DNA of 64,000 nucleotides, taken from assembly GCA_936440205.1 (NCBI GenBank), contig OW387135.1, positions 34,822,792 to 34,886,791 on the forward strand, read 5' to 3'. The position numbers were made by a program, and so were the translations under genes. This document shows positions 26,441-38,000 of the stretch, in pieces. The notes below the pieces were generated by a model. That model had not been told where the DNA came from and made no database searches. It was given only the letters and a program-made list of their open reading frames with translations. Within the stretch, counting starts at the first letter, position 1; every line of letters starts with the position of its first letter. The stretch comes from Lepidonotus clava (lineage: Eukaryota > Annelida > Polychaeta > Phyllodocida > Polynoidae).

Positions 26441-26855
26441 ATGGAGATCCGGCACCGACTTGTTGTGGTTACAGCTCTGCTCATAGTCGGCCTGGTCCAC
26501 AGCTCTCAGTCGGCGGGGGCCAGGAGGAGGGCGCGCCTGGAGCAGCTGCACCCCACTGCCGTCCTCACCGGCTCCCGCCCTGGAGAAGGGAGGCAGCAGC
26601 AGGACAGGCATCTGGCTCCAGGTGCGAACAGTGGGGCCCAGGAGGAGCGGGCAGGGGATGAGGAGTACAGGCTGAGGGAGGAGCTGCTGGAGAGGCTGGC
26701 GGCCCAGGGGACCGACACCCACAAGGCGTCCGTCAGGTTTATACTGGAGCTGTACGAGCGGCTGGAGAAGGGCGACAAACTAACGCTGCCTCCCTCCGGC
26801 ACGGACAGTGTCAGTGTTGCCAGTCCGGATACAATAAGGGGCCTCACCCCTACAG
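26441..26855 (+). CDS. nodal: Nodal-like gene, exon 1 (signal peptide and N-terminal prodomain)
   Basis: Starts at an ATG in strong context (A at -3, G at +4) and ends at AG/GTAAGG in phase 1 after residue 138. No other in-frame Met occurs in the exon, so this start is the only plausible one. It encodes the signal peptide, an Arg/Gln-rich linker, and the amphipathic prodomain helices around YRLREELLERL (76-86) and RFILELYERL (99-108). Confidence 0.88.
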
Positions 26856-29160
26856 GTAAGGCTATGTCTTTAAAGCTGTGTTTATGTATATTTTTCAATT
26901 TAGAATTGTAGTGCTAATTTGTGCGTGAAAAACAGATGGTGTATATCTGTTGTTTCGTATGTTACTATGCAAGTGCATGCAAAGAACAGCAACTGAACAT
27001 TCTATAAAAATACATAAACAATAACTGTGGTTCTGGGCATGTTATGGTTAAGAACCTAAAGCTGTAAGGCTATGAGATAATTCAAATGTTGAAGTATATG
27101 GTGGTAATTCTTGTACAGATTTATATTAATTACTAAAGCCTGTATTCCACATACCGATTTTGCTGCCGTTTTTAAAAATCGGTAGTAAAAATAAAGGTCT
27201 AATCAGCTAATACCAACATGTTATATATCACTAGAAAGGACTTGAAATTCTCTTTCAAATGGTATATAGTATGCAGGGTGTCATGCCATAGTCTTTGAGA
27301 AAATCAAGGAAACACAAAATCAGCAGCATCAAACTGGGCCCCCACTATGATTTTGTAAGCAAAAAAAGAAAGATTTATGTTGGAAATTTCACTTTCTTTC
27401 ATAGAATTGAATACCCCTTCGTACGAGTATATAGAGGAGGGAGATCATTAAAGTAACGTCCAAAACCACCACTTATGCAAATCCCACGACTAGCCTAGTT
27501 GAATGGGCTGTCATATGATACATGGATGGTAGAAGATTAGCAGGTTAAGATGTCAGAATGATTGATAAGTAGATAGAATATAATCATATGAATCATCTTA
27601 TTCTTACTAACTCAACTACTTAAGTTGAATATGAAGATGCAGTTGCCTCAGAATTCCAAGATCTCATGTGCCGTTTTTAGTTGACATTCACAAAGGTAAC
27701 GGAGCAGTTGGAGTGACAGTGATGTATTAGTTAATGTGCCTATCAAAGTAAAAACTGCTGAGTATGAACGTTTGATTGTAAAGGTACTGGTAAACCTCTC
27801 GTGTAACAGTTCCCCTACTTGTCAGTGAGAGTGTGATTAAGACTGTGTTTATGCCTGCATGTACGAGTTGCACGGGATGGTGCATGGGTTCACGGCGCAA
27901 GAGGAGTCTTATAACCTTTTAGGTGCATGTTCTTTTTTAGTGTCAGTGAAGCGCTAAGGTTTAAGTACTTGAAATTAGTTTAGCTGAGTTCTTCCGAGTG
28001 CTTTTCAAACGAGAGTTTTCTATGTTCATTGCATTGCATGTTCACACGATTACTCGTGTGCAGCCAAAAGTTTGTCCATTAATATGTACTTAACCGAGAA
28101 AAGTGTCAAATAAATATTGACGGTGCCAAAATTGTCTTTCTCTATATTCACAGTTTCAAAGAAATACTCCAGCCACCCCGAGCTGACCTTGAACTTTCCG
28201 CTGTCTGGGGTCACGGGCAATGAGGGCACGGAGCTAGCTGAGCTCCGACTCCGACCCCAGGCGCGACACCCTGGAGAGGCCGGGCCTAAGGACCGCCGTC
28301 ACCGGGACCAAGGCGCCGACCGCTCCTCTACGCGACTCGCGCGGCGCGGCAGCTTACAGCGAGTGCGCGTGCGCGTGCTGGACGCGGAGGGGGGCCGCCA
28401 GGTGGAGCGGCTGTACCGCGTGACGTGGAGGCGGGACGCGGCCGACGGCTACACCGTCCTGGACATAACGCGCGTACTGCGCGACATGGCCGCCGCGGGG
28501 GTGGAGCGCTACCACAACGGCAGCCTGGAGATCACCCTGCGCAAAACGCGCCGACCTCATCGGAATTCAAAGCGCCGACCCCGGTCGGCCCGTGAGTTGC
28601 TCCGGAAGTCATCTCATTCTAAGTCTTCGGGTGAAACCTTGACCGAAGCAGACGACATTCTTCTTGTAGTCTATGCCAAAAGCCACGCTCATTTCCTAGA
28701 CGACGAGTTTCCTCTATCTCAGAATTCTTCTCGTCTCAGTCGCGCGACGATGAAGCAGACAATTCATCAGACAAATAGTAGCATGAGTTCTAAGCGCTTC
28801 CGGCGGCGGACACCCATTAAGAAGAAGAAGCAGCGGTGCACCGTGGAGGACATGCAGGTGGACTTCAACACTCTGGGCTGGGCGGACGACATTGTGTTTC
28901 CGGTGCGGTTCAACGCACGCACGTGCAGCGGGCGGTGTCCGTCGCCGGTCGACCACGCCCTCCACCCCACCAACCACGCCATACTCCAGAGCATGATGCG
29001 CATGCACGACCGGAAGACGCAGCGTCCGTGCTGCGTCCCTGTGACACTGAAGCCCTTGATGATGCTCTACCACAGAGACAGGGACAGGTTGCGCGACAAC
29101 GGCGACATTGAGATCCGCACCCACCCAGACATGATCGTTGAAGAGTGTGGGTGCCGATAG
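26441..29160 (+). CDS. nodal: Nodal-like TGF-beta ligand (two exons)
   Basis: Joined exons 26441-26855 and 28154-29160 encode 473 residues. Residues 1 to about 25 are a signal peptide (basic start, then a Leu/Val/Ala core). A prodomain follows; its RFILELYERL (99-108) matches the conserved prodomain helix. KRFRRR (352-357) gives a furin RXXR site. The mature peptide of about 116 residues has seven cystine-knot cysteines: C367, C396, C400, C431, C432, C470 and C472 (CSGRC, PCC, CGC). Nodal-type signatures are MQVDF, HPTNHAILQS, KPLMMLY and DMIVEECGC. Family knowledge: Nodal is secreted, dimerises, signals through activin-type receptors and Smad2/3, and patterns body axes. The exon junction restores a Val codon in frame. 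Oddities: GWADDI replaces the usual GW..WI, and the turn between LY and DM is 7 residues longer than in human Nodal as I recall it. A divergent Vg1/univin-type ligand is the main alternative, but HPTNHA and MIVEECGC favour Nodal. Confidence 0.88.
26856..28153 (+). other. Nodal-like gene intron (1.3 kb)
   Basis: GTAAGG donor and TTCACAG acceptor. The intron is AT-rich and has no coding signature. It carries a small inverted repeat (CCGATTTT at about 27150 against AAAATCGG at about 27175), similar to the AATCGG-type termini elsewhere in the window. Nodal introns are known to carry autoregulatory elements in some animals, but I see no convincing FoxH1/Smad cluster here. Confidence 0.8.
28154..29160 (+). 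CDS. nodal: Nodal-like gene, exon 2 (prodomain body, furin site, mature ligand)
   Basis: Acceptor is TCTATATTCACAG/TT; the phase-1 join makes GTT (Val139). The first 400 bases are very GC- and CpG-rich (28240-28560) and encode a prodomain with LTLNFPLSG and an NGS glycosylation sequon. The furin site is at 28792-28809, the first knot cysteine codon at 28837, and the TAG stop at 29158. The Lys-rich KKKKQ just before the knot gives the mature N-terminus a strongly basic stretch that could bind sulfated glycans (inference). Confidence 0.9.
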
Positions 29161-29850
29161 GCGCCTTAATTGTAGGATGTACAGTTTATAATTACAAAAT
29201 TAAGAAATTAGGAGCATAGAAAATATGCCTCCAAACGTCTTTTTATAACTAAGTTATGTAAGTAGAAGTATGTTTATTTAGGTTTAATTGTTATTTGTTC
29301 CAAAAAGGCTCGATAAAATCAAGGAAAGAAAATGACACATTGAATTCAATAGGGTTTAAGGAAAAATATACATTTTTGGAGACTTCACATCGCCAAAAAT
29401 GGATTGGGTGATATCTCTTACAACGATCATTTAGAACACATTTTTAAAACAGACAAATTAACGTAACAATTACTATGAATTACAATGGTCTATGTAATCT
29501 TAGTATCTCTTCTATCTCAGATAACCATGTGGTTCGGATAAGCATATAGTTCGATGGTGATCACCAAAGTGGTTACTTGAATAAGTATACACGGTCAAGA
29601 AAGATATTCCTGTGCATGTCAAAATTTACATTTGAATTTGTTGGTGGCTAAAAAGCCTTACAAAGAAAAGCCAATTTGAAATTTTGATTTTTAAAGATGT
29701 TTATTACGTGATATCCGTCAGAGTTCCATGGCTTTCAGAAATATATAAATGGTTGTTTACAACATGGATAATATATAGGCCTTCCTATTCTATTGAACGG
29801 ATAGATTTATTGTACAATTAACGTAATAAATTAGAGTTAATTCAAAATCT
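29161..29850 (+). other. Probable Nodal 3' UTR with AATAAA signal
   Basis: AT-rich sequence after the stop with no further open frame. The first canonical AATAAA I find is at 29825-29830, which would give a 3' UTR of about 680 bases. ATTTA-like AU-rich pieces lie near 29270-29300, as in unstable signalling mRNAs (inference). Confidence 0.4.
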
Positions 29851-31380
29851 AACACATTAGAACGAGGGTGGCTTTTTAAATTACAACCCACATCTCTGGA
29901 AATGTACTATAAGACGATACAATCTCATAATGGGATTATAAGGGTTAACAACTTTGATGGAGTTGATAATATGTCTTTTCAAAGTTTCTGTTATAAATAT
30001 GGATAGTCACGCACAGCAAGTTATGCAGTAAGGTAGCATTTATATTGAGATATACTCACTTGTGATAAATGAAAATGAGAAAATGACATGGGATGTATCT
30101 TATACCCGTTACAGACTAGCTTCAGCATTCGCAGATGAACATGTTCAAAATAGGCACAATATGCATTCCGAGGATAGTCTGTAAAAGGCATTAATTAGTT
30201 CCATAACAATAATTCGCAGTATTAAGAAACTTTGAATGTACAGATATGCAATTCTATGTAAATAAGACAATGTGATTAGTTTAGAAAATTATATAATCAT
30301 GAACATGTTAGATAAGTGAGATATGAAGTAGAATAATGAGCTTTTAGCAATGAAAACCTTATTATGGTATGGGGAAAATCTTTATCCATGAGCAATACAT
30401 CCAATATGTCCCATATTATACAATATACCCCTGGGGCCATACTTCCATATCGACTAGGCTAATCGGGTGAATTTCGATTAGCATTTCAGTATTAGTAATT
30501 ATGTCATTGCAGGGACAAAACAAATCTACAATGAATGATCCTTTTATGGGTTAGTTCGCAATTACAACGGAAATTTGTATGAGATACTCCTGGAGTCCGG
30601 CCGCGTGCTTATGTCCTAGCTATCCTTGGGAGCATTCGGTTTAACATTAGCCACCTGAATAACTCCCCACCACCTCGTTCTTTCCCCCTCAAAAGACCCT
30701 CGTTGGGTTCTATTTCAATCAATGTGTTGGCGGAGTTGGAGTTTGTACATAGATAAGTAACCAGTAAATAGAATAATTATAGGCCTATGTATCCCTTACT
30801 CATTTCTTTGCTGCGAAAAATGCGATATGAGGGCAGGTCCCTTATGAATGTATTAATAGTGACGTGTATCAAATAATATTATGTAAACGGTAAATGAGAA
30901 ATTTTAGAATAAAATACATAAATGAGATTATAATCTTGTACTCTTATTCAGTTACCAATTAAGGCTTGCATTGGTCCATTAGAAAGTTTACCCGTGTATA
31001 GACTATAGACACATGAATCATGTGTATAATTATATCACACCTTCCTAAATTGAATTATTATCGTCAGCAAAAACCAGCATCCTTAAAGTTAAGTATGGAG
31101 GTATTCGAGTGAGTACCGGTGAAATATGGACCTACAATAATTATAGAGTCTGTGGTATAGATGTGGGCACTAAAATGTAAAGTGGTATTCAACTTCAAGG
31201 GGTTAAAAGTAGGAAGGTGTGACCGATATGGATACATACATTTATGCATGTATAAGACGAGGTACTATATTATCAAGTTGTACATCTTTATGTAAAGATC
31301 AAAACAAATGTGTTATTAAAGAATTAATGTTATATATAATCCATGCTGTTTTGTTTTGTTTTTCTCATTGCATGGAAGAT
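29850..31380. other. Gene-free stretch downstream of Nodal, nothing recognised
   Basis: AT-rich, without coding or repeat features that I can name. Confidence 0.55.
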
Positions 31381-32445
31381 ACTGCAACAAGTAACTACTG
31401 TAATTTTGCAGCAAAAGTTGCTGGCAGCAAAGGTTCCAGCGGTAAATTTACAGCGCTATATATATACTGTAAATTTACAGTATAGTGCACTGTTGATTGT
31501 CTACAGCAAAATGTGCTGTAAATTTACAGCAAACAAAGTGCTGTAAAATTTACAGCAAAAGTCCTATCTAAATTCCAACTAAATGGTAGAGAAAGGTTTA
31601 ATTCCAACCTCAAATCAATGTTTATTGGATGAGGGATGTGTTTAAGCTAACATTATTAGCAAATGCATGCATGGATGTCACGATGAGACACTGCCAATCC
31701 AAGACATACATATTCATGACGCCAATTTGCTAACAAAAAGATGTCTACATTAGACAATTATCTCTTTATCATAATTGTTAAGACAGGGTAGGGATATTTA
31801 TCATCTTATATACCAGATTAGTTTATGGATCTCTTTATCACATTCAATTTTGATTAAATGTTAAAGGGAGCCAAAACCAATAAATTCAATGAAATTTTCC
31901 AAACTCAAATAATCATGAAAATCTATTCCTTGAGCCTATTTTTGACCAATGTTAATATCTAAACCATGAAATATGGTAAGGAAAAAACATTAAAAACACA
32001 TTTTCCTTGCTCAAATCAATTAATGTGGATCCGCAAAAATAGGGTTTGTTTACAAACAAATGCAAATATTACCATCTCTTGTGGCATTTTACTTCAGTTT
32101 GAGCTAGTTTTCACAGCTAATACTTTACCACTGATCTTAACTGGAGTCATCTAACATAATTCTATATTTATCTGAGATTTGAAAATTTTGTCAAAATTAT
32201 TGGTTTTGGCTCCATTTAAGAATTAATTCTTGAATATAGTTTTAAGGTCAAAACTGCCAACCTTTTACAAAATATGAGCATCTGCCCCACCTTGTGGAGA
32301 ATGCATTTACAGAAGTGCTGTGTTATATCAAATTTACAGTACTTAATCTGTAATTTTACAGATTTACAGTAATCTGTCAGAAAAAATTGCTGTAAATATA
32401 CAGCAAGAACTGCTGTGAATCAACATCAACTTTTTACAGTTTACA
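31380..32445. mobile_element. Outer element with TGCTGTAAATTTACAGCA-rich ends
   Basis: Palindromic GCTGTAAATTTACAGC-type units cluster at 31386-31560 and 32310-32440, on both sides of a nested element. Read as the two termini of one non-autonomous DNA element. Confidence 0.55.
31861..32219. mobile_element. Nested MITE with TTAA target site (piggyBac-like)
   Basis: Ends TTAAAGGGAGCCAAAACC and GGTTTTGGCTCCATTTAA form an inverted repeat of about 20 bases with one mismatch plus weaker extension, with TTAA at both outer edges. TTAA duplication is the hallmark of piggyBac-type mobilisation. About 355 bp, non-coding. Confidence 0.7.
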
Positions 32446-32609
32446 ATTCAGAACAAGTGCTCCGAAATGTTTTGTTTTTGTTTAAGTTTCATTCTTATTC
32501 TTCTCAAGTAATATTCTTAGTTTTTCATACCTTGAATTGTGAGGAGCATACATACATGACTAAATAAATGCATGCATACATACAAAGTACTTCACTATTA
32601 CCTGTTTCT

Positions 32610-32830
32610 CCATCCCCACACCCACCCACCCTCATCCCTCCCCACTCCACTATGTATAGGCACCCGTAGGCGCAGTCCTTCAGGCTTGACCAGTGACCTA
32701 ACCAATAACTTGGCAGTCAACCTTTGATTAACCCTTCCCCCAGCCTCTCCATGCCGGGGTATGGCTACAGGGGCTGATTGACAGGCCCATTGGACCAATG
32801 AGACGACTACTGATCGAGGATGCAGGCAAT
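32610..32830 (+). promoter_or_regulatory. Candidate regulatory block 3.5 kb downstream of Nodal
   Basis: GC-richer island holding the exact PBX/MEIS-type composite TGATTGACAG (32775-32784), TCF-type CTTTGAT (32722-32728), CCAAT (32702-32706) and an ATTGG/CCAAT pair (32789-32799). No open frame with protein character. Motif function is inferred. Confidence 0.35.
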
Positions 32831-33013
32831 CAAATAGAATAATGAAAATGTATATATGCTCTACCGCCCTGAATAGACCCCAACTTATTCGCCCCTGCAA
32901 CTGCTACTGCCAGGCTCCCAGAAACAGTGAATCGGACTATAAAAAAGGTTAAGAGAGAAAATTATATCAATGTCTTGGATCTTTAATGACTCACACGGCG
33001 ACAAGAATATGAG

Positions 33014-33180
33014 ATCCATTCTGAGTGGCGGATCCAGCTTTTTAAAAGGTGGAGGCGCGCTAATAGAAGGGGGGTGGGGCGCACCCCAGTTTTTCAGAAT
33101 TTTTCATCAAAGAAAGCTTAATTTGGCAACAACAACAAAAAAAGGAGGGGGCGCCCCCGCCCCCCTCTAAATCCGCCACG
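33014..33180 (+). repeat. GGCGGATCCAG-family element, copy B
   Basis: Ends GTGGCGGATCCAG and CTCTAAATCCGCCAC are inverted repeats. The interior has TTTGGCAACAACAACAAAA and G/C-rich tracts. Confidence 0.75.
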
Positions 33181-33950
33181 GATAATGTTCTTTATATCGT
33201 TTGTGGTGTTATAGCAACTGATCCAGCTATGTCGTTTTGTTATATCCAGCCTAGGCACTATGTAAATAACTACCAGGAGCGCATAGTTATCAATATATCT
33301 GGAACACACACACCCGCGCCCCTTTCCCTGCGGTCTAAAATCCAGGATCCTAGTCTAAGTATATCTACAGGATTGGCTGAATTCCAACCAAGTGTAACTT
33401 ACGGTCTAAGAATGTTTTCGTTCAGAGAAAAAAATAAAGTGTGCATATAGAGAGACAAGCCTGTACATTACACAGTTTCAACCGCAGCCCCCTCAAATTC
33501 CATGCTAAGTCTTAGTTGAGAGCCAGGACTGAAGGATCTACGACAGGAGAAATCGAGGATGTTTACAAAACAGAGCCGTACGACTGCGTGAAAAAAGTGC
33601 TAAGTACATCTGTCGCTCCCATGACCTTGTTATCATAAGCCTTTTTGGAGCAAATGTAGCCGTGTTCAGAGGATATAGGATTTCACATGATCTGAGAGAG
33701 CTCTACTTTCCGACCTTAAAATAGTCCCTTTGGTGATTGAATAATCTGGGCCCAGACAGTTAAGTAGACTGGGCTTCTGTTCTTCTTTTTTTCTGAGTTG
33801 TGATAATTTGTTAGGCCCGGCTGTTAGGGTAAGTCAGAGCAGAAACCTATCTCACCATTAGGGAAATGCAATTTGATTGTTGATTATCAGGGGAATCTGT
33901 GTATTGTATTATATGCGTAGTTAGAGTAAACAAGGAACAGTCTGGGAATA

Positions 33951-34335
33951 GTCTGAAGTTATTTATCCAAAAAAACATTAAAAAATAAAAATGTACTGTT
34001 GGATCTGTAAACATTTCTTACTTCTAAGTTATTATGAACATGTATTTATCTGGCCAAAAAATTAGAATATGAGAATAGGCCTAGTCTGAAGTAATTTATA
34101 AAAAAAAAAACAATAAAAAATAAAAATTTACTCTTGGATCTGTAAACATTTGATACTTCTAAGTTATTATGAACATGTATTTATCTGGCCAAGAAAATAG
34201 GATATGAGAATAGTCTGAAGTCATTTATAAAAAAAAAAAAATAAAAAAAAAAAATGTACTCTTGGATCTGTAAACTTTCATACTTCTAAGTTATTTTGAA
34301 CAAGTATTTGTCTGGCCAAAATATTAGGATATTTT
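33951..34335. repeat. Three tandem copies of a ~130-bp unit
   Basis: GTCTGAAGTNATTTAT starts at 33951, 34084 and 34213. Each copy has an A-rich run, then TTGGATCTGTAAAC, then TTCTAAGTTATT and TATTTNTCTGGCCAA. Confidence 0.88.
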
Positions 34336-34492
34336 CTTTTGTTCCCAAAGTTCAAAACGACAAATTTGGCCAAAAGTAGTCAATAGACCCATGCATAAGA
34401 TGCATCACAAAACCAGATATCTGTGAAATTTAACGTTACATTGAACCCCTTATTATTCATCAGCAGTCAACCACCCGAATCCAAAGTATCCA

Positions 34493-34654
34493 GGGACGGA
34501 TCAAGCCCCCCCCCCCCCGACTTAGTTTTTGTTGTTGCCAAATTGAGCTTTTTCTAATGTAAAATTCTAGCCCCCGGATGGGCGCCTCAAATTATTATAA
34601 GCGCCCCCCCCCCCCCCCCCCCCCCCGCTTTTGGAAATCTCTGGATCCGTCACC
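34493..34654 (-). repeat. GGCGGATCCAG-family element, copy C (inverted)
   Basis: Bounded by GGGACGGATCAAG and CTCTGGATCCGTCACC. It contains TTTTGTTGTTGCCAAATTGA, the reverse complement of the interior of copy B, and a 23-base C-run at 34604-34626. Confidence 0.75.
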
Positions 34655-35140
34655 GGTATCGATTTTAGAAGTAAAAAATCACCTATACAATCTTTTCACT
34701 ATACGAAAGACAAATTTCTTTAGGCCTAGGGACATTGTATAAAGTGAAAATTTTCCATATATATGCTGGCTATATGTACATCTGATAGGGCTTTTGTCAT
34801 TTTATAACCAGACACACGATTGTTGATTTTTTTGGTCAATGAAGAATAACTTCAAGAAAAAATGTTGATACTTGCTAAGGACTGTCGCAGCTCAGGTGGT
34901 AAAATATGGCCATTCTGCCCCACTGGGTGCCCCGGTCTATTAGACGAGGGGAACTACCAACAGGATGTTCTGAGTGAGGCCAACGGAAAAACTGTTTCGC
35001 GGTAAACTAAAAACGGAAAGTTGTACCAAGATGGTGAACGCCACCAGCAGAGAAACTCGGTGCGTTCTTACCGCTTACCAACTTTCACAAAAAGGGTCGG
35101 ATGAAAACGGGCTTTCTTGCCAAAAGTCTCTTTGATTTTT

Positions 35141-35317
35141 CTAGCAGAAACTTATGATGGGAAACACTTTTTCCAGTGCTTTAGCGCACCCAACGAGGAC
35201 GTACGTCCTATCTATGGGTGCACTTATGGTCTCAGTGGCATCCATGGACCGATATTCGGCGCAGTTGGCCTTGACAGTTTGGTTTCCATCATCTGAATTA
35301 CATATTACATACACAGA
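35141..35317 (-). CDS. Possible terminal exon of an unknown minus-strand gene
   Basis: On the minus strand a pyrimidine-rich tract ending TAATTCAG (just above 35317) is followed by a frame with normal amino-acid composition (DGNQTVKANCAEYRSMDA..., VLVGCAKALEKVF) to a TAG at 35141. No family recognised and no partner exon found, so this may be chance. Confidence 0.15.
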   Translation of the reverse strand, partial: SVYVICNSDDGNQTVKANCAEYRSMDATETISAPIDRTYVLVGCAKALEKVFPIISFC

Positions 35318-35578
35318 GGAGAGGCAGAGAGGACACGAGCAAATCGGTAAATCACAAACAATGTAGGCCATCTAAATAAATGGGGAATCTGAAACATGTA
35401 GTGTCTTTCTTCAGTGGCAAACAAATGGGTTGTGTATGTTTATAAAAATAAAAATATACAATCCTTTATACATCCATACTATAGGCCTATGTGTCTATAG
35501 GCCTATTTATCTAATTACATCTAATATACACTTTTACATTGGTATATACATAATAAACATAGATAATCATACATATCA

Positions 35579-35799
35579 CAGGGATTTTCCTTTGCATAGA
35601 GTTATTAGTACCGGGTACTAGTTAAAACCCTACCGGGCTAGTGCAATTTATGAGTAACTAGCCCGGTGGGCCAGTGAAACTCATTAAAATTGCTTATATA
35701 AACTTGAAATGGACTTGAGGAACTTTGGTTCGGGCTAGTGCAAAGACAGGACCACTAGCCCAGTGGACTAGTGGAAATAATTGTGAAGGAAAACCCCTG
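35579..35799. mobile_element. Short TIR element with CAGGGATTTTCC ends
   Basis: CAGGGATTTTCCTT and AAGGAAAACCCCTG face each other; inside are several CTAGCCCGGTGG/GGGCTAGTGC copies. CAGGG ends resemble hAT elements, but no clear 8-bp duplication is seen. Confidence 0.55.
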
Positions 35800-36111
35800 T
35801 ATCATATTGGTATAGGTACACACTTTTCAGTGGCTCCACTTGAGGAGCGACATTTCTAATGTGAAATTTGGTTTTAAAAAATGTATGTTACAGGAGAACG
35901 TCCATGAATATCTAAATTGTCTCTAATTTTCCCTGCAAGAAACAGATAAGGCTGGAGGACAATCGTGAAAAAAATACTTTGGTCGGTCAACAAAGGTTAA
36001 AGCCGGGTCCCCACTGGCTGCCAAAGGTCAGCCAACCAAGTTAACAGGTTAAAACCTCCTCATCAAGCGGCAACCCAAATAACAGACATGTCTGATATTG
36101 GGTGTGTTTGT

Positions 36112-36305
36112 CAAGGGTGGATATAATACGGGATTTGAAACGGGGGGGGGGGGGGGGGGTCTACATACAAGCTGAGTACTAAAACGTTGCGAATTCGCAT
36201 GCACAAGCAAAATTTGTTTTCCTTCTCTGAATTAGAATAATGACTAAAAAGGGGGAAGGAGGGTCAAGACCACCCTGGATCCCCACCCCTAGATCTGCCC
36301 CCGAG
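36112..36305 (+). repeat. GGCGGATCCAGG-family element, copy D
   Basis: CAAGGGTGGATAT...GGGATTTGAAACG followed by an 18-base G-run (36142-36159), resembling copy A. It ends near CCCCTAGATCTGCCCCC. Confidence 0.6.
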
Positions 36306-37540
36306 TTCGTCAGCTAACCCCCCCAAACGTGGTTTGTCGTCGGTCATTTTCATCGATGACCGATTAATTGACTTACAGGATTTTTTCCACGTATAAATCT
36401 TGCCCTTTAACGTGTATATATTTCCTAACTGCCCATCATTGTTTATCTTTTAATATCGAATGGTTTTGATATCAAAACACATTTATTTGAGAAATAATAA
36501 ATTATATATGCCGCATTTGTTATATCAATTTTCTCATTTCTTCAAAAATTATCATATTAACCTGTTAACATAACTGCATTTTATGGAAAAATAACCATGA
36601 AAGTGAGTCCTGGATTAGAAAGATATATTTCCTGCACTTGAGACAGCCGCTTGAATGTCCCACTAGTGGAAATGTGCACGGTCGGTGTGGATTGTTGCAC
36701 CTCCTTCCCGTATTAAGAGGGGGATGTCATATTACAACAAGAACAAGCTGGAATATCTGAGCCATGAAATCAAGGATCGAACAGTTTAAAAACGTAAGCT
36801 GATTTGAATCAAGGCTGACGATTGAAAAGAATCAGAAATGACAGGTTACTCTTTAAGTAAACCATTTAAGCTGACAAAATGGCATGATTCCAGGATTAAA
36901 CCATCATAGGTGCATCGTATGCACAATTTCATTTGGTTTGATCGACATTACAATACATTGCATTATAATACTGTATGACATTGTACAAAACAATATTATT
37001 TTAATTGTTCTTCTGCACTTTATTAATCTGGTTGATCCTCAATTTCATATTGATTGTAAACTTATGCAACTGAAACTTTTCAGTCTACTTTAAAAGCCTA
37101 ATTGTTGACACCTGCCTCTATCATTCATTCTACTAATGGGCCCCTTCCATCGCCCCTGGACACCATCAGCACACTTTCCGATTAGGTAGAGTGCGTCTTA
37201 GATCTAGAATAGAGCCGCGGGCAGGGCACTTAAGGTGTTAAGGGGCTGGGTGGGGCAACTAGTCACCCGACACGGTCCAACTGCCACTGTAATGAACGTA
37301 TGGTACAGGAATAGCAAGAAATAACACTGCCTTTTTCATAGGTTTTTTGTTACTGCGAAAGAGGAAATACTTTACTAGTACTGCGACGGTTAGATCTTTC
37401 ACTTTCCCTAGTTTCTTAGTGCATGGTAGTGACACACTACACTACTTTTCTTTTGAAATTTTATTAAGCGAGAGTTCAAAGCACACATAATATTGTGGTT
37501 ACATCTAATGATCTAGTGACCAGGTGATGTTTGAACATGA
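36306..37540. other. Gene-free stretch, nothing recognised
   Basis: AT-rich with short open frames of no recognisable character. Confidence 0.5.
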
Positions 37541-38000
37541 GTTGAGTGGTATTCCTCTGTGCTACTCTAAATTGGCCACTGAGTCAGTACAGTGGCTGTT
37601 AACCATCTGACAATTTTTCAGATTGCCTTTGTGTATTATGTGCATATGAAGATGCTGACCCAGCCAACCATGCAACATAACAGAAACGTTCTGAAACTAT
37701 ACTTTTTAGTCAGTCTGTTTTACTTACTAAGATGGCACGTTACAATTGTGTTATTTATGATGAGGTCGAAACCTCACCATATCAGAATGTTAGTGAAACA
37801 TTATTTTTTGGTGGAGTTAGGCAAAACCAAAACAGAACATTATAATAATATAATAATAACGTCACCGTGCAACATCACAGCTGTACATTGCAGCAACATT
37901 ATTGGGAGCCACAATAAATAACATAACAAGAACCAATACAGAACCAAACAGAACGTTGCTGCGATGTTATAATAACGTCCCATGCTTGGCTGGGGATGTA
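37540..38000 (+). repeat. Interspersed repeat family Q, copy 2
   Basis: Same block order as 22505-23215 but without the roughly 250-base internal stretch. The open frames across it are not coding. Confidence 0.75.

Noticed and set aside
28354-29124. Long minus-strand and alternate-frame ORFs inside Nodal exon 2
   Set aside because: Shadows of a GC-rich coding exon; the + frame has the full TGF-beta signature.
26441-29160. Calling the ligand BMP2/4, Vg1/univin or Lefty
   Set aside because: HPTNHAILQS, KPLMMLY and MIVEECGC match Nodal better. Lefty lacks the full cysteine pattern seen here.
34604-34626. Long C/G homopolymers as assembly artefacts
   Set aside because: They occur at comparable positions in several copies of one repeat family, so they are probably real, though the lengths may be inexact.
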